Assembly: GCA_007922225.1 (NCBI GenBank)
Contig: ML679970.1
Location: forward strand, 25,722,631-25,786,630
Direction of reading: 5' to 3'
DNA: 64,000 nucleotides
Origin: Emydura subglobosa
Taxonomy: Eukaryota > Chordata > Testudines > Chelidae
Translations under genes and position numbers: made by a program
Notes under the pieces: model-generated
What the model saw: the letters and a program-made list of their open reading frames with translations, nothing else
Told to the model about the DNA's origin: nothing
The model's database searches: none
Shown: one piece after another, positions 1-12,826 of the stretch
Position numbering within the stretch: position 1 is the first letter of the stretch
Layout: each line of letters opens with the position of its first letter

Positions 1-1748
1 AAGCAAGGGTTTCAGTTCTTTGGCAGGATGATACATTCCCTGACATGCCTGATGACTCATATTTCCTGACAGACTGTTTTTGCCTGATTAGAGGAAACTT
101 ACAAGGAACTTTTTACATCACACACTAATACACAATGCTGTCATATGACTCTTCTGTAACAGAGCGCCCCATCAGACTTTTGGTCACTAGGACTTTTCTA
201 ACCGATCTTCTTTTATAATCTTGGCTCTCTTGCTGAATTTTTACTCCTTGTGAGAGTGCTGGCTAAAGCCAGACAAAGCACACCCATGAGGTGTTTATAT
301 TTCTGACTAGATCTCTGGAAACACACTGCAGCCCTGAACTACATCACTGGGCTAGTCCAGCACGGTGCCCCTGGGAAGAGACCAGCAACCATGCCCATTT
401 GTGTTGCAGTGTCAGTCGATGGATAAATGGACAATACTAGACTGATCTCATTAAATCATTTCTGTTATAAAAATAATCCGGAGCTGAAAGGTAGCTTTCC
501 TCCCTTCTGAGACAAATTGAGGATACGGAAGAGGAAGAAAGTTTGGGTCATTGCATGTTGTCTTCAGGAGTGATGCAAGGTGGAGTTTTTGTCATTTCTG
601 GACACGGGGAGGGACGGGTTAATAATTGGCTGTTTTTTTCTATAAAAGTACTTTATTTTCTGCCTTCCATTATTTACTACAGTACACTTTGTGAATGATT
701 ACATAATTAGCATTTTATCTATACACACACAGGATGTGGCCCTCCCTGCACAACTAAGACCTATGGCTAGTCAGAAAAGGAGCAGCAAGCCTACATGTGC
801 CCATTTGATATAGAGGCTCAAATACCAAGGTTTACATTCAGCTTTATTCAGGGAAAAGCTCCCACAGAGACCCCACTGCGAGTTTCGCTCAAACCCGGAT
901 CAGGAGCTCAGAGGTTGGGGCAGAAGTTGTAGTGCATTGGGGAATGTGCTCCTCCTCCTTCAAAAGAGCAGGTTTTTACACTGTAACATTTGCTATGAAA
1001 ATATCTTTCCTTCTGGTGCACATGCCCCATAGCTCAGGACATTTACACACCCCTGGCTGACACACCAGTAAGCATCCAGTAGGGAACCATGCTGAGTGGA
1101 CAGTAATGGGCCAGCCGGGTCTCCTCCCTCTGGAGGGAGGTTCATTTATGAAGATGGCTCCTGATATTTACATCAGGCTCAGGCCTAATTCATCAGTGGT
1201 GCCATGATCTACTCGATTCCCATTTTATTACCAATGGCAAGTGAACAATGAAATAGGCTAACATGACATTGGCCTTCAGGGGAGCCATGCTGAGATAGTT
1301 TAAACAGAGCAAACTGCAACGAATGGGGCAGGCAAAGCCTTAACTACGGGTGGATTTTCCTCCATAAGATATACCAAGCCAGCATCAATGAGCTTCTGAT
1401 GACCTCACGGGTCATTCAGTAGACAAAAACCAGTTTCCTTAAAACTATCCAGCCCTTTGGCTAGCACCCAGACAGGCACATCAAATATGATGGGGATTAC
1501 TGAAAATCTTTATCCAGCATAGGTAAAAAAGTTCTATCACTCCCCCAGGATTGGACACATTACCAAACAGGTCAATGAATAGTTCTGATCTTACTTAAAT
1601 ACAGGCTTAAAGCCAATGCTTATTACCTAAACTAATATTTATCCAAAAAAGAAAGAGTAATGGTTAAGAGGTCAATATACATATACAGATGAAAATAAAG
1701 TTCTTAAATTGCAAAGTCTCTGAAGTTACCCAAACAGCTTGCGCGTCA
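1..1748. other. Intergenic, no gene recognised
   Basis: Mixed composition without supportable exons. A minus-strand AATAAA (in aaaataaagtacttttatag) lies near 645-664. No repeat could be named with confidence. Confidence 0.5.
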
Positions 1749-2009
1749 TCAGTTCTTGTTTAAAGCTTCTTTATTAGAAATCCAGTCCAGAGAAATGAAG
1801 ATTAAATAATCCATGCACAGAATTTGTTCAAATTCTCCCATGAGAATTAGCAGGGCGATTCTCGCTGGGATCCCCATCTTGCAATCCAAACTTTCCCTGA
1901 CGAGTTTGGACAGATCTGAGATAAAACGGTTCAGTTCACTAGAGTCTTTCATAGATCTGTGCAGTTGACCGATATCTTCTTGACAACAGGTACCTCCTTG
2001 AACAATCAA
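1749..2009 (-). other. Unidentified 86-codon open frame followed by AATAAA
   Basis: The peptide is largely helix-like (blocks GQLHRSMKDSSELNRFISD and SKLVRESLDCKMGIPARIAL, then LILMGEFEQIL) and its composition looks more protein-like than most chance frames here. The reading overlaps an AATAAA (tctAATAAAGaagc) at its 3' end. I could not name a family. It may be a terminal exon, a relic of a mobile element, or chance. Confidence 0.25.
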
Positions 2010-4240
2010 TAGGTGATTACTTGTGGCCCTGAAGTATTATCTCCTGTGTCCTGTATACACCGATAACTAGTTACATTAGAACACGGTAACTAGCCATTTA
2101 CAACCATTCACAGATATTTACTACTTCAAAGAAAATAAGAACAATAGTATTGTTACATTCAAGATCCATCTAAATGTTAATATTCCCTTTTGACCTCCCA
2201 ATCAAATAAAACAACAGCAATAGACAGGAAAGCATAACAAGATATATGTAAACAACATCAAATAACTACCAACAATACACTTGCATATCAAAGCTCTAAT
2301 CTTCTTATAAGGAATAACCCTCATTACCATTTCTATTTTCCATATTAGTTTTTAAAGGTCAGACTTGCGACATGCAACTTGCAAACTTGCTTAGTTTTTT
2401 CTGGTCCAGTGTCCCAGCTAACAAAAGCCACATTCTCTCGCTTTTACATATGGAAGGCTCAGCTCATCCTCCCACTGAGGGGGAAATCCACAGAGAAAAA
2501 AATGGACCTGGAAAATCCATGGGATTTATTATGCCCCATTTCATGCACATCTTTCCCTCAGCTGCGCAGGAATGATGGCCTTGCAAAAGTGTCAGGTGAA
2601 AGGGTCCTGGGAAATGTGGGGCCAAAACCATGTAAATCCACACTTGTAGTCCTGCTGTGATGTTTCTAGCATATCCCTTGCAGCGCAGCCAGTTCCCATT
2701 GGCTCTCCACTTACAGCTGCAGGCTGTGCTCTTTCATTTGCAAGAGCTTAATGCCCTGATGGGGCTATTAACACTTTTCTGAGCAGCATTAACCTCTTTA
2801 GCAAGTTGCTGCTGAGTTTAACAAACTGTGCCTGAGGTGCTGCCATGCTGAGTGGCAGGTAAGCCATGGTAGGAATTAAACCTCTGTGGGGTGAGATGGA
2901 AATCAAGGAACAGAGACTCACTCCAGTGTGTGAAGGACGAGGGGGGTGGTTGTGAAGCTGGAGCCTGTGATAAAGGCTCCCTGGCCCTCTTACTCATCAG
3001 CTGTTGCACCTGGAAGTGGTTAGCGGCTACCCTGCAATCAAGGGGTAGTATTGGTTGTGGGTGCCTGATAGCAAGATGGGTAAAACCCTGAGACAAGGGG
3101 AGAAGGCTGAGGTCATCCAGATTCTGGAGAAAGTGGTGTGGCCCAAGCTGGGAAATGTACCTACTTGGGCCCCAGTTTGAGAGGGAAACATTAGTGTTGT
3201 GCTTTTGTTTGGACTTTCATTTCCCCTGAGGAGCAAGAACTTCTGGTTTGCCTGAAGTACAAAACTACCCAAGACCAGTGGGGAAACTGAGGCATGCATA
3301 TCCTGACAGTGAGACAGAGTCTGCTGACCAGAGAAATGAAGGCATAGGTGTACCTGCCATTGGAGAGGTAAGCAGGCGCCTGACAAGGGCAAAGACAATG
3401 CAGTGCTGGGAGGGAGCAGTGGATGGGGGGAGGATGCCCACTTTTAGTGTTGTTAACTTTAATCAAAAATAACCATCATGCCAGCTCTCCACTATCTCCC
3501 CCTATAAGGGCAGGGAAGTAGCCTGGGGCTCCTTTCGTAACAAGACTCTAGAGCTTTGCCAAGCTGACACCAATGCCACTTCCTAGTTACTGAAGTTTGC
3601 CCTCAGTGTAGTTTTTGAAATGACTCCCAAGCAGAACTGAGAAACAATGTTTGGTACAGAGGGCGGAGGTGTCTGTTTTGAATGTGTTTGGAGAAACTCC
3701 CCCTGTGCCCCTGCACTGGTATTCCTCTCCATCTCCTACCCTCGCTATAGAATAGCATTGTACTGTATACCTAGAAAAGAAAGCATTAAGGCAGGGCTTT
3801 TACTAATGCTAATAAGAAAGCTCTCCATAATCCTGGGGAGACAAAGCTTGTCATCTGCTGTCCTTAAACTGCGAATGCCCTGCTCAAGATCTGAGTACCC
3901 TGGAGTAATTCCTGATTACCTGTTCCTTTTCTGTGGTTAAAGTTATCTATGCAACTAGAGCAATTAACTGGCTATCAGTCAGGGATTATCATGCCACATG
4001 TTTATATAAATAGGAATACAGCTATCACAAAACAATTTTCTCTTGCTGTTGTAAACCAAGCGCTATAGATAACAGAGGACACTCAGCAAAAGGCTATAAT
4101 TTAGAAGAGCTATGAAGTCTTGTCAAGTGTACAATTTCACTGTAAAGTGTCTCATTATGTAAGAAACTAACCTTTAAGGTTGGTGTTTTGAAAGGTGTCT
4201 AGACAGGGATTTTTCAAAGGAACTAATTCCCCTGAAGGTG
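2010..4240. other. Intergenic, no gene recognised
   Basis: AT-rich to 2380, then more balanced. Overlapping short open frames on both strands at 2370-3470 share no family resemblance and look like chance. A T20 tract follows at 4371-4390. Confidence 0.5.
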
Positions 4241-4829
4241 GTAACTAGAGTTGGTCAATCTCTTTGAAATTTAAAATCTTGATTAAATTGTGTCAAAACT
4301 TAGAATTTGCCCCTTTCTCCCAAGAAAAACCTTGGGGGGAAAATCCCTCAGATTTTCTCTCCCAATCTTCTTTTTTTTTTTTTTTTTTTTGGATGCGCTC
4401 TCATGCTAACTAAGGGAAGGAGCAAAATGCTGTTAAACCCAAGCATTCTTTATTGCAAATGTATAATGTTTAACGTCTACATGTCGCTTTTGAATTGACT
4501 GACTAATAAAACCTTGAAACGTAGGACTAGTGTTTCCAGAACTTAACCATATTAATATGATGATAGCATAAAATTGATATTTCTGAAACTGTTATACTCT
4601 TGAAATTAACTGTTATATAGATGATGATGATGATGATGGAAAATCAGGTCTGTTAGAGGGTGTGACTGCATATGCTTTTAGTTATGTCAGGCTTGGCATA
4701 TTGAAGCCCAAGGTAGGGACTATGCTATGGATTTTGAATGCCTTGTTCCTGCAGAGCTCATTACCTTTTACAAATCTCAACTAAGCAAAATCATAAAAAT
4801 GAACTCCTAAAAATCCTGTAAAGTAGGTA

Positions 4830-5095
4830 TTATCTCTATTCTATAGATGAGGAAACTGAGGAATGGAAATTTCCTGTCTGACTATGTGCAAGTCACTCAG
4901 AGCCAAGTTTAAAGGTATTTAGGTGCTAAAACATTCAGATAGTCATTTAGTGCTTTTGAAAATCCCACTAGGTGCCTAAGTACCTTTTTAAAAATCTGGT
5001 CCCAGGTAACTTACCCAAGGTCACACAAAGTATGTGGTAGAGCTAGAAATAGAACCTAGATCTCCTTGTGCTCTGCCCTAACTACACAATCATTC
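4830..5095 (-). repeat. CORE/MIR-type SINE interrupted by a fold-back element
   Basis: The plus strand holds ctatagatgaggaaactgag at 4841-4860 and then, after an insertion, ggtaacttacccaagg, tcacacaaagtatgtggtag and aatagaacctagatctcc, all antisense SINE landmarks. The interruption carries inverted arms around aaaggtatttaggtgc (4911) and ggtgcctaagtaccttttt (4970-4988), a fold-back family seen again at 26 kb. Confidence 0.75.
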
Positions 5096-6045
5096 TTCCT
5101 CACCTTTTCAGAAACTCAAAATTTCCCCAAAATCAAAATGATGCTTCACTCTTATAATAGAGGCAAAATCACTGAACCATTTTTGCAAGAAATATTGTCT
5201 TATTTCATTACTTGTTAAAAGTAGATGGAGCAGGGCCACTGGTTTTCACCCCCTCCACCTAGTCTTAGTCTTGTTCATGGGTCATCTCTGTTAAACTACA
5301 GTACCTATGCAATGTGACCTAATGCATCCCTGGACGACATAGTAGAATGGGCTTTTAAATTAAACATTTGTGGGCTAGGCTTTCAAGGTTTGGTGCAGCC
5401 TTTAGACTAGCAAAACACGCCTGTTGCACCTATGCACTTGTCCCTGCAAAAATGTTACTTTGTGCACATGTATTGGGTGACTGCATGTCACCTAGTGTCC
5501 TATGCCAAGTCCTGCAAATTGCATGTACAAATGGCTCTTGGGCATGCTACTTCCAGAATCTTTTGGTCTGCAAACAACCATTTTTCAGGTGGAACAGGTG
5601 TCAGGCATTTTCAAGATGCAGCTACTTTGCCCATCTTTGGAATGGTGGCCCTATAAATGCTACAGTGTGATCCATTTATACTTGCAGACTAATGGGGACA
5701 AATACTAATCACCATATTCAGATGTTGCCCACTGATTTTTCACAATTAAATTATGGAGAGGATTACTGAAGCAGTGTGAGGAAGACATGCCTTCCTCTAC
5801 TGAACAAGGGATTGGGAGACAGATGGGGGGGGGGGGGGTGTCTGGAATCCATTCTGATATATAAGTAAATCAATGTAGTGAATAGCAGAGCTTGGCAACT
5901 AGTGGATTTTTTTTTTTTCAGGTTGAATAAAATGTTTCATTTGACCTGACACAAATATTTTGTTTAGATTTGGGACATTTTAATAAAAGCAAAAGAGAAT
6001 TAGATTAACACAATTTGGGGGAGGAGGGAGGTGGTCTCCTTACAA

Positions 6046-6235
6046 CTTTTAACCCAGTGGTGAGAGCACTCACCTGGGATACAGGAGACCAGAGTTCAAT
6101 TCCCTCCTCTGCCTGATGTGGATGAATTTATCTCCCCAACATTGTAGCACAGTGCCTTTGCCACTCAGATGGGATAGTCTGGCATGGGTCTTTCTCAGTC
6201 TCTCCTGTTCAAAGCTGTTCCACAGTATATAAATA
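6046..6235 (+). repeat. tRNA-derived SINE
   Basis: A head reading cagtggtgagagcactcacc and then gggatacaggagaccagagt resembles a tRNA half with an A-box-like tggtgagagcac and a B-box-like gttcaattcc at 6094-6103. A family-typical body follows (tgcctgatgtggat). I read it as a polymerase III SINE, not a functional tRNA gene, because the cloverleaf cannot be completed. Confidence 0.75.
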
Positions 6236-6668
6236 ATTAGTCACTGGAGCAAGGATTTGCACTTGGTTTTTCCCACATCCTTGGTGAATTCCCTAACCCC
6301 AGACTATTGTCATTTTCCTACTCTGCCTGGCTCAATGATTCTTCACAGTGGCAATTCACAGTCAATAATGGGATAAAAGCTCTTAAGAGATCACCACCAT
6401 TGCCTCCATCTCCACCCATTTTGTGACTTCCGTGGAAAACTTGAAATGTTTTGGCAATGTCAAAACAAACTGTTGTGCCTGGGTGTTATCAAAACACCTT
6501 GATTTTTCAGTTTGGTTGAAATTTTGTGGCAAACTTGATACAAATATGCAAATATTGACCAAAACTGCATGTTTTAGCAAATAAACTATTAGCTGAAATA
6601 AATTCGCTCAGCTGTAATAAATAGCAGAATAATAGTTCGTACAACCTCCAGGCAAGAATCCTTTAAAT

Positions 6669-6992
6669 CCGGGGTGTCAAACATTCAGCCCGTGGGCCGG
6701 ATGTGGCCTGCCAACCATTTCAGTCCGGCCCGCCTACCTTTGATACGGCCCACCAGCCTTTTTTGTCTGGCCCCTGCCTACTGGATACAGCCTACTGGAG
6801 ACTTTTTGGTGTTGCCCCTGTTGGCTCCCGCCGAAGGGTAGGATGCTGCAAGAGTTCGCGGCGGAGGGTAGGACCGCTGAATGGAGTGACTCATCATGTT
6901 TTCACAGTGGAGGGTGAGACGCAGGTACGGCCCACGTTAAGTAAATTAAATTTTAATGTGGCCTGCCATTCGATTTCAGTTTGACATCCCTG
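6669..6992. mobile_element. Non-autonomous hAT transposon with perfect 8-bp target duplication
   Basis: The element of 324 bp begins ccggggtgtcaaac and ends gtttgacatccctg, which are inverted copies of the hAT-type terminus CAGGGGTGTCAAAC with few changes. It is flanked on both sides by the same 8 bases, ctttaaat (6661-6668 and 6993-7000), the target-duplication length expected of hAT transposases. The interior is GC-rich (gcccgtgggccggatgtggc) and does not code for a transposase. Confidence 0.93.
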
Positions 6993-7000
6993 CTTTAAAT

Positions 7001-10000
7001 GTTAAAGATTGAAGGTAATTTACCAAACAAATATTCTTAGAAATACCTTCAAATGAAGGTTGATATGATGAACAAATCAAGGAATGAAAAGTTTGCCCCT
7101 GAGGCAAATGACATAATTTTGTGTTCAGGTTTATAAAGGATGATGACTTAAGTAGATAATAAACAATAATTGTAATGAAAGAAACTCCTTGGCCCAAGTA
7201 GCAACTGTAGACTTCCAAAGGAAAAAATGGGAAGCTGAGTTTAGGAAGGCAATGTCTAGAAGATGGGAAGGAACAAGCCAAAAATAATCCCACCAATTGA
7301 TGCAATATTTAGGGTAATTTATTATGTTCACTAGGGCCTCACTAACTTCTAGTTTACTGAAGCAAGCTCATGGGAGCCTCCGCCTGTCTGAGTGAGAACA
7401 GAATACACCTCTGCATTTGTCCCCAAGTCAGTGAAAATCCAAAGTAGTTATTTAGCTTTGGTTTATTATCCGGCATGTACAATTCCCATTTTGAAGGTCT
7501 CTTTTTGTTCTAGCTTAATTGGCTTTTGTTATACAGCCAGTGACGTGTTACGTTGCCAGAAACTAAGAGACTTTTAGCCTTTTAATTATGAATTTATCTA
7601 CATGAAATGTCACATTTCACAAGGGAGACTATATTGTAGTCTCCTAGCAGTAGACGAAACCTAAGGCCAAATTCTGCCCTCCGATTTGGGTGCTCAGTGC
7701 ATCCAAGGGAAGAATTTGGCTCTTGATAATTTGACATTGCATTGCTAGTTACCCAATTATGCATGATCTTCCCATGGAAAAAAGAAGTTAATTGCTCCAT
7801 GACTGAAAGTAATAACAAATGCAATCCTGGCTGAGAAAGCTGTTTGTTATTTCAGAGACGAGGTTGCGGAAATTCTAGTTTGTATGGGAAACATTTAAAA
7901 AAAAAAAACAAAAAAACCCTGGAGATGTAATGAGTACAGTGAGGGCCTGAAACTAGAGACATGTTTGCTGTCAGTGAGAGTTGTGGTTGTTCAACATCTC
8001 TTGGAATGAAGTCCAAAATGAAGACTGTTAATTATTGAACTGACCATGACTGTCTAGTCACATACAAACCTACATACCCATTTGGCTAGACTCCATGACA
8101 ATAGGGCAATGCTCAGAACATTACCTATCTTCTTCTCTGACACCAGGGCAATGCAAAGTATTGGGTTTGTAAGGCAGGGGGAGGGAAGAGCCATTTAATA
8201 GGGAAAAACCAAACAGTAGGGAAAGTCCAACTAATAGTTATGTCCAAAAAAGTGATCTAAACTACAATTGCTTCTATTATAAATTCATTTGAAAACAATT
8301 ACCCTGTGGTAGTATCTCTGATACTAGTCATTTCCTGTTCTCTCCATTAGGAAAATGCTGTGGCTCAGATATCTCTCTGTGGTAACTGTTCATGGATACT
8401 GGTTTAATAGTGACAAATGTGGATCGTACAGAGTAGAAGGAACATTTTAACTAGTTACTGTATAACCTGTTGAACAAATTCCCTGCCCATTGATTGTAGC
8501 AAAGTGGTGTGAGAGCATTCAAAATCCATCCTATTGCTTTCTTTAATCATCCCTTGTATGAAGAATGGGGAGTTTATGGCATTGGTTATGGAACATGGAG
8601 CCCTCCATTTCTGTCGCACAACTTTGAATGTACCCGTGTTTTTCCTCATAAAAGCTGACAGTGATTGAATGGGTATAGAAATACTGGATTATTCTTTTAG
8701 CTCTAGGGGTGGTCCCTGCAGGTCACAGTTGAGGCCTTTTGGTGGGGCAGTACAAGGAAGACAATACTCTCACTGGTCATGAAATATCTCTTGTGTGGAT
8801 GAATAGGATTGTAGGCCTATCGAAAAGCCTGATATAATGGGAGTGAAAGTGTATAGAAAGTGGTCTTCAAACTTATAAAACTCAACTATATGTTAATAGA
8901 ATATTCCTTATTACTGCATTATAATTATATAGGAGGACTTCAAAGTACCACAGAAAATGAAAATTTGATTTCAGTTCTACAGGCCCTTTTCTATAAGGGG
9001 AACGCCAAGGTGATAAATAAACTGTTTTGAAATTTAGATCTCTAGGCAAGGATGAGATGGAAGGAAAGCGCACAGAGGCAACTAGGAGTCATTCCCTATA
9101 AAGTAGGATGCAATCTAGAAGCTGCTAATGCCAGAATGTGTAGCAACCTTTTTACTGCCCAGCTTCCTACATTCTTAGCTGAGTAGCAAGGTTCCCTCAT
9201 TAAAACATCCCACCCTTAGTCCCAGGATGCAAAAGACAAGGATGGAAAAAGAAACCTGGTTCCTTTGATTAGCAATACCGAACACGGTTACTAGGGCGGG
9301 GAGACCTCCTCCTCTAACTCCCTTCTCACTTTTATGTTTTTCTAACATTTAGGTCTAGATATTTGTTTTTTCCTGATACACAGATGGCCTGTTGTGAAAG
9401 CAGCATTTCCACAGTACAAGTTCTGCTGGCATGACTATTCTTCATCTTTATCTTCCTCTTTGTTGTAGCATCTGTCCTTTCTAAAAAACCAAACAACTGC
9501 CCCCCCCCGCGGAAAAAAAAACCCCAAACCCTTCGGTCGGATACGAGGGCAGCTTTTCCCAGCAGGAATGCCCCCAGCCTCTCTGCTGGGAGTGCATCCT
9601 CACCATACGCCAGTGTCTTCCTATTAGTCCTCCTATTATCCTCTTCTCTCCCTCTGCCAGGAGAGCTACCCCAGCCCTCCAGCAGAGCCCCCACAGCCTC
9701 TCTACTGGGAGATCATCCTTGCCCAGGGACCATTCCTCTCTCCCCCTGCTCCTCTCACTGTTTCCTTGGAGCCAGCTCTCCAGTATGGAGACATCAGTGA
9801 GTATGCTGCTCCCCTGCCTTCAGTCTTGTCTGTCTGTCTGGCTCTAGCTTGGGGAAGTCAGCCAGCAAATCCCTCTTGCTGCTCTTTGCCTGCAGCCTTC
9901 CCCCAGGAAACACCTTCCACAGTCTCCTGGTCGCTCTCATCCACCCCTGACTCCCGTTCATCCAGGTTTGATTCGCTAGCCTGTCTCCTTTGATTTGTCT

Positions 10001-12721
10001 ATGAGCCCTTAGTCCCAAGTGCTGCCTGACCCTATTATTTGGTCCAACTGTGCACCAAACAGGTGCACCTGATCTGGCACAGGGGCTCTGGGCCTCCCTC
10101 ATTTACAGAGGCCAGCCACCCTGTGACGCCACCAAAACAAGGCAAATAGACCACGAAAAGTATGTCCATGGAAATCTCTTCTCTGGCACGGAACGGTGGC
10201 CCTCTGCGCCAGAACTGTGTTCAAAAGCAAATCTACACACAGAGACCTATCAAAACACGCAAGTATAGATGTGGCATAAGCTAAGCTGTGCAGCTCTTTG
10301 CGGCTTGCAGAGTTCGAGTTTTATGTGGTTTTTTTTTTTAATATTATTGACCCCTTTTCTGAGAAAAGGTTGAGATTAACCAGAGAGCTATTTACCACGT
10401 CACGCCATTTTATAGTAACATTCTGCTGGAGAACAGCTTCCAGCTGATGAGTTTTAGAATATACACCCTAGCATAACTTTGCATCCCAGTAATTTGGTCA
10501 TTGTAACTTGCTAAAGGGAATTTAAAATCAAACCAAGAGCGCTGCAACATAAAACAGCCCTAGATCTGGAAGTACTAATAAAAATAACCAAAACCACATG
10601 TTACTCTCCCCCCTACTTCCATTTTACAGACTATAGAGCAAGATGAACTGATGTGAACAGAGATGGCCAATAAAAGCTCATATTGCCTTATTATTGAGGA
10701 TTTGTTTTTAACTGAAACTTTTGCCTAGAAACCAGCTGTTTTTGACTGGAGGGGCATAATGGGAAAAGCCTGATAGACTAAGAAGCTGTAGAAATGGACA
10801 CATTTATCTGATATTGCTAAGAGAGGCTCACCTAGGATTTTAAATAGGTGCCTGATAAGAATTTTTTTAATGTGACTGAGTTATTTATAGACTAAACCAA
10901 CGTGGAGAAGCTTTTGCCTGATAAAAAATACATGATCTTTAAAGGCCTCATGATCTTAAAAACTTAGATTGCACGACAGAAGACATTTTGCAATTTTGTT
11001 TAATTGCAGTAAAAACATGGCAATAACACATCGCCCTTTTCATCTGGAAAAAGTTATTCAAATCTAAGGACAATGACCTGGGCACTTGATGCCTTTGAAA
11101 CTCAGGCTACTTACTTAGGGTCTGATTTTTTTTCATGTGCTCAGAACTCAGTTGAGGCCACGTTTTCGGAGCTGAGCAGGAGTAGCTCCTGTTGTGACAC
11201 TTGGTGTCCAAACTTACAAGAGCTCAGAATGTTGGGATGGGAGCTGAACTCTCTAGAAAAGCTGGCTGCTATGGTAGAGCCTGAGCTGTCTTGAAAATCT
11301 GTCCCATAATTTCTACATACATGTGCCTAGTTCTCCATACCCAGCTAGAATGTTTTTTAGCTAGGGTACATTTTCCCTTCCCTCCCACATGAACAAACAC
11401 TTAGATCCCACAAATTTCATTGGAAACTGACTATATCCAGCCTTAATTTCACTGCTTGATTTGGATCCAGTAGATTTTTTTTTTTCCTCCGATACAATAT
11501 AAGCAGCTGGAGGGTGGGATGTCTTTCTGGTGGAAAATAGTGAGAACAGCTGTTCCTATGATCATTTAAAGGAAAAACCATAGAAACAGCTCGTTTCCTT
11601 GCATGGCCGTGAGAAATAAGGTTAAATAGAAAGGAGGAAACTGAAAAGGAACCAAGGGTGGATGTACAAAAACTGACAAATAGTGGAAAGAGAGGAGAAA
11701 CAGACAGAACAGAGGAGACGAAGCAAACACGCAATTGAGAAGACAGAGAATTTGGAGTAAATGAAGGGCAGGGAAACTGAAATAGGCAAGAGGTATAGAA
11801 GCTCCAAGGATTGCTCTAGAGATAAGTGTTCTGTGTTTGTGAGTAAAAAATCTAGATCCCAAGAGGCTGCTTAATCAGCATGATTCTGCAGGCAGCAGGA
11901 AATTGGGTCTCTTGTGCTTTCTCCGTCATGCCGGTTAGCCAATGAAAGGTGTGACCAGTTTGGCTTGTCTGTAAGACTGGGGGGGCAAAAAGAAGGAATT
12001 AGAAATAGCCTGGGCCAAATTCCAATCTCATGCAAGCAGCAGAAACTCCTAAGAGGTCAGTGGAGATAGACTGGCGATAGAAATGAGGTCAGTGGAGTCA
12101 TTTACATCAGGCTTGCACTGTGCATGGTAATAAGTCTGAAGGTGGAGAGTAAATAAGAACCAGAAACAAAAGTAAGAAAAATTATTTATTTACCAATAAA
12201 AAGAGGAAAGTTGCACTTAAAACAAATTCATGCCACTCCAGTAATAATGAGGATCCCAGTCTGAGTGAAAGGGTCAGAGTCATTTCAGTCTGCCCATTGC
12301 AATGGCTATGGAGTTAGGGTTACACCATGAGGTTGTACTATATTAATAGCAATACATTTTGCTACCTTTTGTATACACAGTGCACTTGAGGTGTGTGTAT
12401 CAAAGCCATTCGCTAACATTTATAGTAACAACATGCTCAGAAGGGTTTCACCTGAAGTTTTACTGTTTTTAATAATGGAAGAAAGTCTTCATTTTAAGCT
12501 GTCAAGCAATGCTGTTTTACCAGTCAATACACTGCATCCAATATTGAGAATATATCATACAGGTACAGTCTGATATTCCTTCATTATTTTTAACAGAAGA
12601 CAAATTAACAGTTGGGAATCTGTGCTAAGTGCCTCATTCCACAGCTGCTCTGAGCTACATTTAAATATATACAGCACGTCATTAGAAGCAGTATTTGCCA
12701 GAAACCTTGCAGAAAAGCTTT
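7001..12721. other. Intergenic, no gene recognised
   Basis: Mostly AT-rich. 9480-10000 is C-rich with tandem-like cagcctctctgctggg / cagcctctctactggg blocks about 120 bases apart (9576 and 9696), suggesting an old duplication. Another fold-back relic with gggccaaattccaatctc lies at 12010-12120. Minus-strand AATAAA motifs occur near 12180-12200, within possible reach of a NINJ1 3' UTR but without other support. Confidence 0.5.
7666..7720. repeat. Short fold-back element
   Basis: Arms gccaaattctgccct (7666-7680) and agggaagaatttggc (7706-7720) match at 14 of 15 positions around a 25-base loop. Confidence 0.75.
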
Positions 12722-12826
12722 GACCAGAAACAACGCAACAAAAGCTTTTCTATGTTGCTTGTATTTACCTATTTTGCTACTAGCAATACAGAAAAATGTT
12801 AACCTTTTGTTGCTTTGTTTCTGGTT
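12722..12826. repeat. Hairpin-forming inverted repeat (24-bp arms)
   Basis: gaccagaaacaacgcaacaa (from 12722) pairs with ttgttgctttgtttctggt (ending 12826) with one clear mismatch and one G:T pair, around a loop of about 57 bases. It is a small fold-back transposon or a hairpin; nothing shows transcription. Confidence 0.75.

Noticed and set aside
6046..6120. Possible tRNA gene (A- and B-box-like motifs)
   Set aside because: No complete cloverleaf can be drawn and the downstream body is that of a SINE.
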